Source: Gammaproteobacteria bacterium (GTDB lineage Bacteria > Pseudomonadota > Gammaproteobacteria > Pseudomonadales > Halieaceae). Taken from it: a stretch of 64,000 nucleotides of DNA. Position 1 is the first letter of the stretch. Each line of letters opens with the position of its first letter. A program made the translations under genes and the position numbers. Positions 30,799 through 40,814 of this stretch are shown here, piece by piece. The stretch covers positions 28,579 through 92,578 of the forward strand of contig JANSYN010000016.1 of the NCBI GenBank assembly GCA_024742415.1, read 5' to 3'. A model generated the notes under the pieces. The model was given only the letters and a program-made list of their open reading frames with translations, was not told the origin of the DNA and did not search any database.

Positions 30799-31368
30799 TT
30801 ACTTGCTGGCACGCCCTTGGTATTCGCCGGTGCGCGTGTCCACGCGAACAACCTCGCCCTCACTGAGAAACAGGGGTACCTTGATGACCGCGCCCGTGCT
30901 CAGCGTGGCCGGTTTGGTGCCCCCGCTGGCGGTATCGCCCTTCAGGCCGGGGTCGGTCTGGGTAATTTCCAGTTCGACAAAGTTCTGTGGTGCAACCGAC
31001 AGCGGCGCACCGTTGTACAGCGTCACCTCGCACGGATCCTGCTCCTTGAGCCACTGGCTGGCATCGCCCACGGCGGCGGCGTCGGCCTGGTACTGCTCAT
31101 AGGTATCGGGCTCCATAAAGTGCCAGAACTCACCGTCGCTATAAAGGTACTCCATGGTTCGATCCATGACGTCAGCACCCTCAAGGGACTCACCTGACTT
31201 GAAGGTACGCTCCCATACCCGGCCTGTCTTGAGGTTGCGCAACTTCACTCTGTTGAACGCCTGGCCCTTACCGGGTTTGACGAATTCGTTGTCCAGGATG
31301 CTACAAGGATCACCCTCCAGCATCACCTTAAGCCCGGAGCGAAAATCATTGGTAGAAAACGTTGCCAT
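30799..31368 (-). CDS. efp: Translation elongation factor P
   Basis: Relieves ribosome stalling at polyproline stretches. The 189-residue protein has three beta-barrel domains; the modification loop [10 protein letters not shown] places the target lysine at position 34. Lysine (not arginine) at this position together with the neighbouring epmA indicates beta-lysylation. The ATG at 31368 gives the family start [10 protein letters not shown]; the upstream open codons are not conserved. Confidence 0.97.
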   Translation of the reverse strand: MATFSTNDFRSGLKVMLEGDPCSILDNEFVKPGKGQAFNRVKLRNLKTGRVWERTFKSGESLEGADVMDRTMEYLYSDGEFWHFMEPDTYEQYQADAAAVGDASQWLKEQDPCEVTLYNGAPLSVAPQNFVELEITQTDPGLKGDTASGGTKPATLSTGAVIKVPLFLSEGEVVRVDTRTGEYQGRASK

Positions 31369-31520
31369 GGTAATCTCGATGTCTCGATGAAAGCGGGCGC
31401 CCATGATACCGCAGCAGGAGCGGCTTTGGCAGATGCAGACTGGCGCCACTCGCTGCGCTGCTATACTCTTCATTCGCATGATAAAAAGGCAGCAGCCCCG
31501 GCACAGGAGCCTAGCGGCGC

Positions 31521-33359
31521 ATGGCAGGACACAGCAAAATCCGACTGACTATCCCGCGCCAGGACCTGGACGAATTCACGCTGTTTGAACTCACTGCGGG
31601 CCACGCCAGTGAATGGGCCGGTTCCCTGCCGGTCTCCAATACCCAGAGGCTGGCCGAGATACTGTCGCGGGCCCTGGCCGACCTCAATCGCATCCACCTG
31701 TCTCCAGAGACACGCTTCAGTATTCTCGAAGCGCTGCGACCAAGCATCGACATGTCGCTGGCTGGCGTGTGCAAGAAATACCTTAATCAACCGCTGGTCA
31801 TGCCCGCCGAACCGGCACGTATCGCAGGCATTGCCCGCCAGTTGTTCGCTGCCGCAAGCGTCGCTTATACGGTTGTGGCCGTGGAGACCATTCAATATCG
31901 CGCAGCCATTCGCAACACCAGCCCGGCGCGCCTGGCCTGTGAGTCAATACAGCGTGCACTTCACTACTGTGGACTCAAAGTGCTGCAGGCCTACCAGCTC
32001 TACCGGCCGGTGGATGTCAGCGTCTGGCAGAACCTGCACCAGCTCTACGCACTGGCTGAGGATCAGGAACTGGCCAACCTGCCTGTCTCGCGACCCAGCG
32101 CCGTCGATACCTCCATCAAATCCACCTACCTGCAAGCGGTCCTGCTAAGTTGCTGCAAACCAAACCAGCTTCGCCAGAGCGATATGTCCGCCGCTTATGA
32201 GGCACTGGCCACGGCCGGCGCTCTGGCTGAGTTGCTGCCGCCGCATGCCGGCAGCGGCCTCTTCGTAGTGGACCTGGCCGGGCAGCAGGCGCCGGTTTAC
32301 AGCTCGCGGCACACCAGCCCGCTGGGGGCCGGGGCACGCTACATCAATACCGAAAAACTCGTGGCACTGGTGGACAAGACCGAGCCCATGGCAGAAAGCC
32401 TGGCCGAGAGCACGACGCCGATCAAGCGGCTCCCTGCGCACTTGCTCGCACACCTGGCCAGCTCACTGGGCAGCATGCGCATGCGCAATTTCAAGCGCAG
32501 CGACAGCGCCAGCATGATTCGCATCTGTATCGGGCTGAGCAGCGCTCACTACCACGTGGCGGGCAGGCAGGACTTCAGCATGCTGCTGGAAGACAGCGAT
32601 CTGTACGTGGCATCCGAGCACTTTACACAATCCAATCCGTTCATGAGCCCGCTGGATCAGCTCGATGTGATGCACAAAACCAGTAACGGCGCAGAGCCAC
32701 TGCGAAACAGCTGGCTGCCGGGGCAACAACCTGACAACCACGATGCCCAGCACCTGAGCGCTGCCCACGACTCTTCCTGCGATGACATGCTCGAAGAAGT
32801 CGAAGTACAACTGCCAATGGACCAGCGCTACCCTACCTTTCATGTCAAACTGGCTGATGCCAGCCCGGGCGGCTACTGCCTTGAATGGACGGAAGAACTT
32901 CCCGGCGAGTTGCGCGCCGGTGACATCATCAGCGTGATGGAAGAGCTCAGCGACCACTGGTCGATTGCCGTCATTCGCTGGCTGAGTCGGCTGGAAAACT
33001 CGCAGACGTTGATCGGCCTGGAGCTGTTAAGCCCGCGCGCGGTCGCCTTTGCTGCACTGATCCACCAGAAGGATGGCAGCAAGGCGGCGCCGATGCGTGC
33101 CCTGCTCCTGCCAGAGATCAAACTGGTAGGACAACCACAGACATTGATCACGTCACGTTCGAGCTTCCGCGAGCGCCAGCGCGTTACGCTGGTCAATCGC
33201 GGCGAGACCAACACCGTACGGCTGACACGCCAGGTTGCGGCTACGGCCAGTTATTCACAGTATGAGTTCCAGTTCATCAAGGAGTTGGGCGACGTACTCA
33301 CGGGCGAACACCGCAACCCGCTGGACACACCCTACGACTCGGTGTGGAGCAATATCTGA
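31521..33359 (+). CDS. Conserved protein of unknown function, possible C-terminal PilZ-like region
   Basis: A 612-residue protein I do not recognise with certainty. It has no signal peptide and no membrane helix, so it is probably cytoplasmic. The first 250 residues are helical ([19 protein letters not shown]). A linker of low conservation at about 395-430 is rich in His, Asp and Gln. The last 190 residues look beta-rich ([17 protein letters not shown], then [12 protein letters not shown]), reminiscent of PilZ-type c-di-GMP-binding barrels, though the RxxxR/DxSxxG signature is not clear. Similar large unknown proteins lie near serB/fimX in Pseudomonas. It is read convergently with serB. Confidence 0.6.
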   Translation: MAGHSKIRLTIPRQDLDEFTLFELTAGHASEWAGSLPVSNTQRLAEILSRALADLNRIHLSPETRFSILEALRPSIDMSLAGVCKKYLNQPLVMPAEPARIAGIARQLFAAASVAYTVVAVETIQYRAAIRNTSPARLACESIQRALHYCGLKVLQAYQLYRPVDVSVWQNLHQLYALAEDQELANLPVSRPSAVDTSIKSTYLQAVLLSCCKPNQLRQSDMSAAYEALATAGALAELLPPHAGSGLFVVDLAGQQAPVYSSRHTSPLGAGARYINTEKLVALVDKTEPMAESLAESTTPIKRLPAHLLAHLASSLGSMRMRNFKRSDSASMIRICIGLSSAHYHVAGRQDFSMLLEDSDLYVASEHFTQSNPFMSPLDQLDVMHKTSNGAEPLRNSWLPGQQPDNHDAQHLSAAHDSSCDDMLEEVEVQLPMDQRYPTFHVKLADASPGGYCLEWTEELPGELRAGDIISVMEELSDHWSIAVIRWLSRLENSQTLIGLELLSPRAVAFAALIHQKDGSKAAPMRALLLPEIKLVGQPQTLITSRSSFRERQRVTLVNRGETNTVRLTRQVAATASYSQYEFQFIKELGDVLTGEHRNPLDTPYDSVWSNI

Positions 33360-33463
33360 CAGCAGCTCCCCCAATGGCACCGACCCTGCCAGGGCCGCCC
33401 GGCGCGTGACGCCGCGAGCCGGGCATCGCCAGTCGTTGCTTTACCTGGGCATAGCGCGCAGTG

Positions 33464-34681
33464 CTAGATCGCGGCCTGGTCTTTGTCCGAGAAGCCCAGC
33501 AGGTACAGGATGGCGTCCAGGCCGAGCGTGGAGATTGATTGCTCCGCTGACTGCTTCACCAGCGGCTTGGCTCTAAAGGCTATGCCGAGCCCGGCAATGC
33601 TGAGCATCGGCAAATCATTCGCGCCATCACCGACCGCAATCACCTGCTGCAGGTCAACGCCCTCTTCCTCAGCCAGCTTGCGCAGCAGTAGCGCCTTGCG
33701 TGCACCGTCGACAATACTGCCGCGGATTTCACCGGTGACAACACCGTCGCGAATGTCCAGTTCATTGGCATAGACGTAATCGATCGACAGGCGCTGCTGC
33801 AGGTGGTTGGCAAAGTAATTGAAGCCCCCGGACAAGATGGCGGTCTTGTACCCCAGCTTGTGCAGGGTGGCAATGAGGTGCTCGGCGCCCTCACTGATTT
33901 GCAACTGTGCGGCGACTGTCGCCAGCGCAGTCTCGGGCAGGCCCTTGAGTAACGCCACCCGCGCTCGGAAGCTCTCACTGAAGTCAATCTCTCCGCGCAT
34001 GGCGCGCTCCGTAATCGCACTGACCTCGTCGCCCACGCCGGCGAGCTTGGCCAGTTCGTCGATCACCTCGGCCTCAATGAGTGTGGAGTCCATATCAAAA
34101 GCAACCAGACGACGGTTGCGCCGATACATGTTGTCCTGCTGCAGGGCGAGATCCACTTCCAGCGCGCTGGCGACCTCCAGCAATTCCTTGCGAAAGGCCG
34201 CGGAGTCCGGCAGCGAACCGCGCACGGAGAACTCCACACAGGCTTTGCTCTGTGCCGGCAATTCGCCCAGCGGAATGCGCCCGGAGAGACGATTGATCCC
34301 GTCGATATTCAGCCCGTGCTGGGCGACTACCGAGGTCACCCTGGCCAGTTGGTCGGAGGTAATCTTGCGGGCCAACAGGGTAATGATGTAACGCGCCCTG
34401 CCCTGGCCCTCCACCCAGTCGCTGTAGCTGTCCTGGGACACCGGCGTGATGCGCAGGCGCAGGTCACGCGCCTGGGTGAACGCTTCCATCGCGTCGGTGA
34501 CTTCATCCGAATTCACGCCAAGCGGGACTTCGGCAAGCAACCCCAAAGACAGGGTGGCGTGGATGACCGCCTGGCCGATATCCAGGATGTTCACGTCGTG
34601 ACGCGACAGAATCTCGGACACGCCGGCGGTGACGCCCGCCTGGTCCTCGCCCGAAATCCTGATCAGTAAAATCTGGTTCAC
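33464..34681 (-). CDS. serB: Phosphoserine phosphatase with N-terminal ACT domains
   Basis: Last step of serine synthesis. The 405-residue protein carries about 165 N-terminal residues with two ACT-like domains, then a HAD phosphatase: DMDST (nucleophile Asp), the SGGFNYFA serine motif and GDGANDLPML. The long form with ACT domains is typical of Pseudomonas; the E. coli enzyme is shorter. The start is GTG at 34681, preceded by GGGCGG; upstream codons do not match the family. It is divergent from the next membrane protein gene. Confidence 0.95.
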   Translation of the reverse strand: MNQILLIRISGEDQAGVTAGVSEILSRHDVNILDIGQAVIHATLSLGLLAEVPLGVNSDEVTDAMEAFTQARDLRLRITPVSQDSYSDWVEGQGRARYIITLLARKITSDQLARVTSVVAQHGLNIDGINRLSGRIPLGELPAQSKACVEFSVRGSLPDSAAFRKELLEVASALEVDLALQQDNMYRRNRRLVAFDMDSTLIEAEVIDELAKLAGVGDEVSAITERAMRGEIDFSESFRARVALLKGLPETALATVAAQLQISEGAEHLIATLHKLGYKTAILSGGFNYFANHLQQRLSIDYVYANELDIRDGVVTGEIRGSIVDGARKALLLRKLAEEEGVDLQQVIAVGDGANDLPMLSIAGLGIAFRAKPLVKQSAEQSISTLGLDAILYLLGFSDKDQAAI

Positions 34682-34830
34682 TATGCCGCCCACCCTGATG
34701 TGTGGGCGCCATTCTACTGGCCAGATCACGCCCTGCAAAGCGACGCGGCTCGCACGCCCGGCAAAATCCACCACAGCACACTGGCTCTGGTTTATACTGG
34801 CCCGCCAGTCATTGAGGTAGCCTGAGCGTT

Positions 34831-36084
34831 GTGGCATCGCGTTTCTCTCAATCCAGTTTAAGCCAGCAGCTCGCCCTGGTGGCGGCCAGCCTGTGCCTGC
34901 TCGTTGGCCTTGCACTGGTGGCACTGGGCGCCATCTCCAGCCGTCACATGCAGCTGCAGCTGCAAGACGAATACGGCAACGCCCTGGCCCAGCTCATTGC
35001 CAGCCGGGTTGGCAGCGCCCTGGAAATCGGCGATCTACTGAGTGTGACTGCCTCCCTGCGCCGCTTTATCGCGATCTCCGCCGCTGAGGAGGCGGTCATC
35101 ACCGATATCGAGGGCAAGGAACTGGGGCACGCCGGGCAAGCTACCGGCCTGAGCCAATACACTTATTCAGCGCCTGTCGCGATCGATGCAGACGTTGCCG
35201 GCGAGGTGACCATCACCCTCAATGCCGACGCGGCGCGCGCAGCACAGTCACAGTTGATCGCCAGCCTGCTCGGCTTAACCCTGTTGTTGAGTCTTGCAAC
35301 CTATGCCGGCGTTCGCCATTTTGGCCAGCGCCTGGCAGACCGCGTGCAGGCGCTGGCCAGGGCTATCAATCTGGAAGACCAACCCGCCACGGCGCGACCG
35401 CGCAATGAACTGGCCCACCTGGAGAAACAAGTGCAGGCCCTGCCAATGGACCTGCTGCGCACGCGCAGCGAGCCTGGGCCGCAGGACGAAAACTATCGCA
35501 CGACGGCAGTGCTGTACCTGCACCTGGACAGCCTGGTCGGCTACGTTGACACACTCGACGAGCAATCCCTGCAGCGCTACACACATCGACTGCACCAGGT
35601 TGTCTACGCGGCGGCAGGGTTTTATGCCGGTGACATTCACGTGGCACGGCAGTTTGGCCTGGCGGTGTTTTTCAGTGGTGACAACAAGTCCGGCAGTGCG
35701 GCTTTTCGGGCCGCCTCCAGCGCCTGGCTCATCGCCGCAGTTTGCCGCGAGCTGGAAGCCCACATGTCGCTGTCGCTGAAAATATCCATGGCGGTTGCGC
35801 AAAGTGAACTGGGTGTGGGAGATGGCGGCGACATCTATCCAGGACTCTACATGCAGCACACGCTGGATGAACTGCAGGCCGTCAGCAGTGGCTCTCCACC
35901 CGGCCTGATGCTGGCGCACGCAGTCGCCCAGGACATTGACGTTGCCAGCCGCCTCAGTCATCAGGCAACAGACATCGGCGGCTATGCCCGCGTGATGGAG
36001 TTCGCCAGTACCTATCACGATCTCCTGGAGCGCCAGCTACGCCTCATTATGCGCCGCCTGAGTGATCCAACCCAGCTCCACTGA
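34831..36084 (+). CDS. AhpA/YtjB-like membrane protein with degenerate class III cyclase-like domain
   Basis: A 417-residue protein, GTG start. Two membrane helices (about 13-36 and 139-160) flank a 100-residue extracytoplasmic segment, the layout of the AhpA/YtjB (SMP) family found beside serB. After a short HAMP-like stretch, residues 225-370 align by eye with class III nucleotidyl cyclases: AVLYLHLDSLVGYV resembles the VLFADIxGFT strand and HVARQFGLAVFF resembles KFIGDGVMAVF. Both metal-binding aspartates are replaced (His231 and Phe275 by this alignment), so catalysis is unlikely; a sensory or scaffolding role is possible. The family call is moderately firm; the cyclase resemblance is my inference. 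Confidence 0.7.
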   Translation: MASRFSQSSLSQQLALVAASLCLLVGLALVALGAISSRHMQLQLQDEYGNALAQLIASRVGSALEIGDLLSVTASLRRFIAISAAEEAVITDIEGKELGHAGQATGLSQYTYSAPVAIDADVAGEVTITLNADAARAAQSQLIASLLGLTLLLSLATYAGVRHFGQRLADRVQALARAINLEDQPATARPRNELAHLEKQVQALPMDLLRTRSEPGPQDENYRTTAVLYLHLDSLVGYVDTLDEQSLQRYTHRLHQVVYAAAGFYAGDIHVARQFGLAVFFSGDNKSGSAAFRAASSAWLIAAVCRELEAHMSLSLKISMAVAQSELGVGDGGDIYPGLYMQHTLDELQAVSSGSPPGLMLAHAVAQDIDVASRLSHQATDIGGYARVMEFASTYHDLLERQLRLIMRRLSDPTQLH

Positions 36085-36086
36085 GG

Positions 36087-36352
36087 GCCGCCAGCTGGAC
36101 TAAGCGCCATCTGCTGGACCGAGAGCCATCTGCTGAAGCAAGAGCCATCCGCTGGAGCAAGAGCCATCCGCTGGAGCAAGAGCCCTCCGCTGGAGCAAGA
36201 GCCATCCGCTGGAGCAAGAGCCATCCGCTGGAGCAAGAGCCATCCGCTGGAGCAAGAGCCACCTGCCGGAGCAAGAGCCATCCGCTGGAACGAGAGCCCT
36301 CCGCCGGAGCAAGGGCCATCCGCCAGGCCAAGAGTCATCTGCTTCTTCAGGG
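36087..36352. repeat. Tandem repeat, 19-bp unit, 14 copies
   Basis: Consensus unit GCCATCCGCTGGAGCAAGA. Copies start every 19 bp at 36087, 36106, 36125 and so on to 36334; the middle copies are almost identical and the outer ones diverge, as expected for a slippage-grown minisatellite. It fills most of the 371-bp gap between the ends of the ahpA-like gene and parC. A 19-bp period passes through all three frames without stops, which explains long but meaningless open frames here. Confidence 0.97.
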
Positions 36353-36455
36353 CAGTGCGAATCCGCCCACAACTGCAGCGGTTGTGCTCGCACAGTGCAC
36401 GCGACGCTCAATGCACACCCACGTGCACCTCGCAGGTGTCAGACCGCTGGCGGCG

Positions 36456-38714
36456 CTAGCCCTTGTGCTCTATCACAATGCTGTCGACCTTCTGGAAACC
36501 GCGCGGCAGTTTGTTGCCGCGTCGCCCGCGCTCGCCTCGATAGTGCTGCAAGTCAGCCGCCTTGAGGGTGAGATGGCGCTTGCCGGAATTGATCACGAGG
36601 GCGTCTGTCTCAGACAGCACTTTTACCGCCATCACAAACTCCTCGCGACTTTGCACCCGCGCCGATGGAATGCCCATGATCTTGTTGCCCTTACCACGCT
36701 GCAACTGGGGCAAATCGCCAAGTGGGAACAGCAGCATACGGCCTTCGTTGGACACCGCCGCGACCCACGCCCCCTCAACCGAGGTAATCGCTGCCGGTTG
36801 CAGCACGCGCGCCCCCTTGGGCAGCTTGAGCGCGGCCTTGCCCGAGCGGTTCTTGGTTTGCAGGTCGGCCAGCTTGGCGACGAAGCCGTACCCCGCGTCT
36901 GAGGCCAGCAGGAACAGGGCGTCCTCGGCTCCCATCATCAAGCCCTCAAACGTTGCGCCTGAGGGCGGGTTGATACGGCCGGTGACCGGCTCGCCCTGCC
37001 CCCGTGCAGAAGGCAGGTTGTGTGATGGCACCGTATAGGCCTTGCCGGTGGAATCAAGTATCACCACCGGCTGGTTGCTGCGCCCCAGTGCCGACATCTT
37101 GAAACCGTCACCGGACTTGTAGCTCAGCCCCAGGGGATCGATGTCATGCCCCTTGGCACCGCGAATCCAGCCTTTCTCGGACATCACCACAGTGATCGGG
37201 TCGGCCGTCAGCAACTCCAGTTCACTGAAGGCACGGGCTTCCGCGCCCGTGGCAAGCGGCGAACGACGCTCATCACCGAACTTTTCGGCAACTGCCTTGA
37301 GCTCTTTTTTGATCAGGGTCTTGAGACGGGCCGCGCTGCCCAGCGTTTGCGTAAGCGTGTCGCGCTCGGCTTCCAGTTCGTTCTGCTCGGCGCGGATGTT
37401 CATTTCCTCGAGCTTGGCCAGGTTGCGCAGCTTCAACTCAAGAATCGCCTCGGCCTGGACATCAGTGATTTTGAAACGCTGCATCAGGGCCGGCTTCGGC
37501 TTGTCTTCGGTACGAATGATATGGATCACTTCGTCAATGTTCAGAAAGGCGACCAGGTACCCTTCGAGTATATGCAGGCGCTTCTCCACCTTCTCCAGCC
37601 GATACTCGAGGCGGCGGCGCACGGTCTCTGTGCGAAACGACAGCCACTCCCGCAAAATCCCGTCCAGGCCTTTCACGCCGGGGCGGCCGTCGATGCCAAT
37701 CATATTCAGATTGACGCGATAACTGCGCTCCAGATCAGTGGTTGCGTAGAGGTGGCTCATCAGCGCGTCGAGGTCAACGCGGTTGGAGCGTGGCACGATC
37801 ACAAAGCGTGTGGGGTTTTCATGATCGGACTCATCGCGCAGGTCGGCAACCATCGGCAGTTTTTTCGCCTGCATCTGTTGCGCGATCTGCTCCAGCACTT
37901 TTGAGCCGGACACCTGGTAAGGCATGGCGTTAACCACGATGTCGCCATTTTCCCTGGACCACACAGCACGCATGCGCAGCGCGCCACGGCCGCTTTCATA
38001 CATCGCCTGCATCTCGTCGGCGGGCGTAATGATCTCGGCCTCTGTGGGAAAGTCCGGCGCCTGCACATGCTGGCACAGTTCGCCCACCGTGGCCTTTGGG
38101 TGTTCCAGCAAATGAATGGCGGCGGACACCACCTCGCGTAAATTGTGCGGTGGTATATCCGTGGCCATACCCACTGCAATGCCAGTGGTGCCGTTGAGCA
38201 GTACGTTGGGCACCTGCGCCGGCAACACCGAGGGCTCTTCCATCGTGCCGTCGAAGTTGGCAACCCAGTTGGCGGTGCCCTGGCCAAGTTCGGCCAGCAA
38301 CACCTCGGAATAGGCGGTCAGGCGAGACTCGGTATAACGCATGGCGGCAAAACTTTTCGGGTCGTCCGGTGACCCCCAGTTGCCCTGTCCGTCCACCAGT
38401 GGGTAGCGATAGCTGAAATCCTGCGCCATCAGCACCATGGCTTCATAGGCCGCACTGTCACCGTGCGGGTGGAACTTGCCGATAACGTCGCCCACCGTCC
38501 GTGCAGACTTCTTGTATTTTGCCGAAGCCTTCAGGCCAAGCTCGCTCATGGCGTAAACAATGCGCCGCTGCACCGGCTTCAGGCCATCGCCCACGTGCGG
38601 CAGGGCGCGGTCGAGGATGACGTACATCGAGTAGTCGAGATAGGCTTTCTCGGCATAGTGCTTCAATGACACCTGCTCTATGCCATCAGCATCGATTTCT
38701 ATTGAATCAGACAT
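36456..38714 (-). CDS. parC: DNA topoisomerase IV subunit A
   Basis: DNA-cleaving subunit of topoisomerase IV, which decatenates daughter chromosomes. The 752-residue protein has the breakage-reunion domain with the catalytic tyrosine in [10 protein letters not shown], and the quinolone-resistance region [12 protein letters not shown] with Ser and Glu at the usual sensitive-type positions. The C-terminal part is a GyrA-like beta-pinwheel without the GyrA box. The ATG at 38714 gives MSDSIEID; the earlier in-frame Met is in the intergenic gap. parE is not nearby. Confidence 0.96.
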   Translation of the reverse strand: MSDSIEIDADGIEQVSLKHYAEKAYLDYSMYVILDRALPHVGDGLKPVQRRIVYAMSELGLKASAKYKKSARTVGDVIGKFHPHGDSAAYEAMVLMAQDFSYRYPLVDGQGNWGSPDDPKSFAAMRYTESRLTAYSEVLLAELGQGTANWVANFDGTMEEPSVLPAQVPNVLLNGTTGIAVGMATDIPPHNLREVVSAAIHLLEHPKATVGELCQHVQAPDFPTEAEIITPADEMQAMYESGRGALRMRAVWSRENGDIVVNAMPYQVSGSKVLEQIAQQMQAKKLPMVADLRDESDHENPTRFVIVPRSNRVDLDALMSHLYATTDLERSYRVNLNMIGIDGRPGVKGLDGILREWLSFRTETVRRRLEYRLEKVEKRLHILEGYLVAFLNIDEVIHIIRTEDKPKPALMQRFKITDVQAEAILELKLRNLAKLEEMNIRAEQNELEAERDTLTQTLGSAARLKTLIKKELKAVAEKFGDERRSPLATGAEARAFSELELLTADPITVVMSEKGWIRGAKGHDIDPLGLSYKSGDGFKMSALGRSNQPVVILDSTGKAYTVPSHNLPSARGQGEPVTGRINPPSGATFEGLMMGAEDALFLLASDAGYGFVAKLADLQTKNRSGKAALKLPKGARVLQPAAITSVEGAWVAAVSNEGRMLLFPLGDLPQLQRGKGNKIMGIPSARVQSREEFVMAVKVLSETDALVINSGKRHLTLKAADLQHYRGERGRRGNKLPRGFQKVDSIVIEHKG

Positions 38715-38760
38715 GGTTCGTCGCTTTTGCTGTTGTGCTTTGTGTGAATGGGGGGATGGA

Positions 38761-39570
38761 TCAACTGGACCTGCGTGTGCCCCGCAAGCCAACCAACTGC
38801 TCGTTGAGATTAACGATGGAGTTGGCCATGTCGATCAGCAAGCTGTGAATGGTCGCCGGGTTGCTCTTGATCAGCTCGGTAAACTGCTCTTTGGGCACCT
38901 TGACCACCGAACAGGGAGTCTTGGCGCGCACCGTGGCGCTGCGGTCGGCATGCGTGAGCGCCGCCATTGCCCCGAAGATTTCGCCATCGCCGATGCGGCC
39001 CACGGCAACGTCGTCTACCAGCACTTCGGCGACGCCTGAGGACATATTGAATACGTAGTCGGCACGATCACCCTGGTGAATGATGATGTCGCCGGGCTCG
39101 TAGACCTCAAATCCGGGCGTGGCCGTGGCATCTTCCTGCTTGTGAATGGCGGCGATGCGCAACATCAAACCACAATAGGTAATCAACAGGCGCGTCCACA
39201 GGCGAATCGCCGCGGGCTCGTCAAACACCCGCCGCATAAAATCCAGCGCAGGGTAGGCATCGAGCGTTGTGCCGCTGTCAGTGCTGTAGACCACTGCAAT
39301 ATCGTCATTGCCCACCCCGGTGATATCCGGTAGCAGAATGTCGCCTTCTTCCAGGAGGTAGATGGTCTTGCCCTGATACCTGGCCGAGATAGACCCAGAG
39401 CGCACGACATAAAACTGGCCGGCATCAAAGCCACGGAAGTTGCCACCCGCAACGGGCTCCACTTCCAGCGCCATGGGCGGCATATTCACCGCGTCAAGCA
39501 GGGCCTTTACCAGCTCGCGAAATTGCTCCGCAAGGGTCGTGAAATCCTGCTCATCAGTATTGGCTCGCAT
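38761..39570 (-). CDS. Cyclic-nucleotide-binding-like protein
   Basis: A 269-residue soluble protein. The C-terminal half is a recognisable cNMP-binding beta-barrel ([19 protein letters not shown], then [19 protein letters not shown]). In the phosphate-binding cassette the Arg is kept but the usual Glu after FG is Ala, so cAMP binding is doubtful. An N-terminal segment (about residues 30-110) may be a second, degenerate barrel. No helix-turn-helix or enzymatic domain follows. It lies 46 bp upstream of parC on the same strand, so they may be co-transcribed. The ATG at 39570 is the best in-frame start. Confidence 0.78.
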   Translation of the reverse strand: MRANTDEQDFTTLAEQFRELVKALLDAVNMPPMALEVEPVAGGNFRGFDAGQFYVVRSGSISARYQGKTIYLLEEGDILLPDITGVGNDDIAVVYSTDSGTTLDAYPALDFMRRVFDEPAAIRLWTRLLITYCGLMLRIAAIHKQEDATATPGFEVYEPGDIIIHQGDRADYVFNMSSGVAEVLVDDVAVGRIGDGEIFGAMAALTHADRSATVRAKTPCSVVKVPKEQFTELIKSNPATIHSLLIDMANSIVNLNEQLVGLRGTRRSS

Positions 39571-39810
39571 TCTTTGAAACCCCCGTTGCTGTTGCCCACC
39601 CAGGGCGACGGGCGATGCCCCCCCCTGTGCCCCTGTTTGCATCGCAGGGCTGGCCTTGCACCCCGCCGCTGGACTGGCACTATAGTAACAACATATCCTG
39701 CAGCGGAGAACGCTGGAATCAGCATCGGATCGGGCGCAGCGCACGCTTGCTGCAACGATCTCAACCATCCAACCACCCGGGCTCCTGTCAGCCTGCTCAA
39801 GGGCCACCAC

Positions 39811-40263
39811 ATGGATCATGTCTGGCGCACGGCGCCGTTTGACGCGCTCTCGACGCTCGAGCTGTATGCGATCATGCGGCTGAGAATGCAGGTTTTCGTT
39901 GTCGAGCAGCAGTCCATCTATCTCGATCTGGACAACAAAGACCTACAGGCGCTGCATATACTGTGTCACGCACAGGGGCGCCTTTGCGCCTATCAGCGCT
40001 GCCTGCCACCCGGCGTCAGTTATGACCAGAGCTCACTCGGCCGCATCGTGGTGCATCCGGCCTTCAGGGGGGCGCAACTGGGGCGGGACCTCGTCGAGCG
40101 TGGTATCGCCTGCAATCGTGAACACTGGCCCGACGCCGATATCTGTATCAGTGCCCAGGCGCACCTGCAGGGGTTTTACAGCTCACTGGGATTTGTCGCC
40201 CAGGGCGATGAGTATCAGGAAGACGGCATTGCCCACCGCAAGATGTTGCTGCGTTTTCAGTAG
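39811..40263 (+). CDS. elaA: GNAT family acetyltransferase, ElaA type
   Basis: A 150-residue ElaA-like N-acetyltransferase. Family blocks seen are LYAIMRLRMQVFVVEQQ near the start, SLGRIVVHPAFRGAQLG (acetyl-CoA-binding strand and loop, with an R-G-x-x-L-G variant) and the YSSLGFVA segment. The substrate is unknown. The ATG at 39811 corresponds to the usual ElaA length; the open frame upstream runs into the divergent gene and is not conserved. Confidence 0.88.
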   Translation: MDHVWRTAPFDALSTLELYAIMRLRMQVFVVEQQSIYLDLDNKDLQALHILCHAQGRLCAYQRCLPPGVSYDQSSLGRIVVHPAFRGAQLGRDLVERGIACNREHWPDADICISAQAHLQGFYSSLGFVAQGDEYQEDGIAHRKMLLRFQ

Positions 40264-40374
40264 GCCGCCGGGCGTGGCAGACGACACTCGGCGACGATGC
40301 CCGGCGGCGCGATGATGTGCATCTCCATAACTGGCACTGCAACGGCTGGCTTCAGTGGCTGCCCCAATGGCGCA

Positions 40375-40812
40375 CTACAGTTCCAGGAGGAAGGTCACGG
40401 GGCCGTCGTTGACCAGGCTCACCTGCATATCAGCACCAAACTCCCCAGCGGCAACCGGCGCATGGCGCGCGCGCAGGCGCTCCAGTGTGTGGTCATACAG
40501 CGCTTGTGCCTGCGCAGGTGGCATGGCGCTGGTAAAACTGGGGCGCAGCCCCTTGCGGGTATCGGCTGACAGCGTGAACTGGGACACCAGCAGAACGCCA
40601 CCGCCAATCTCGGCAACGCTGCGATTCATCCGCCCGACATCATCGGCAAAGACGCGATAAGCCAGCAGTTTATCGAGCATGCGCTCGGCTGTATCGGCAT
40701 CGTCGGTGCGGTCCAGGCCCAGAAACACCAGTAAGCCCTGCTCTATCGCGCCCACGCGGCGCCCGGCCACCTCAACTCTTGCGCTGGAGACGCGCTGCAG
40801 CAGTGCTTTCAC
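40375..40812 (-). CDS. dtd: D-aminoacyl-tRNA deacylase
   Basis: Hydrolyses D-amino acids (and glycine) mischarged on tRNA. The 145-residue protein has both signature motifs, SQFTLSADTRKGLRPSF and NDGPVTFLLE, which form the cross-subunit active site. It begins 2 bp after the typA stop codon and is probably co-transcribed with it. Confidence 0.95.
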   Translation of the reverse strand: MKALLQRVSSARVEVAGRRVGAIEQGLLVFLGLDRTDDADTAERMLDKLLAYRVFADDVGRMNRSVAEIGGGVLLVSQFTLSADTRKGLRPSFTSAMPPAQAQALYDHTLERLRARHAPVAAGEFGADMQVSLVNDGPVTFLLEL

Positions 40813-40814
40813 AC

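Noticed and set aside
36087..36352. Regular repeats suggesting a CRISPR array
   Set aside because: Units are directly abutting with no spacers between them and no cas genes are nearby; it is a simple tandem repeat.
36015..36411. Repetitive open frames on the minus strand through the 19-bp array
   Set aside because: All three frames stay open only because a 19-bp unit without stop codons is repeated; no start signal, domain or codon bias.
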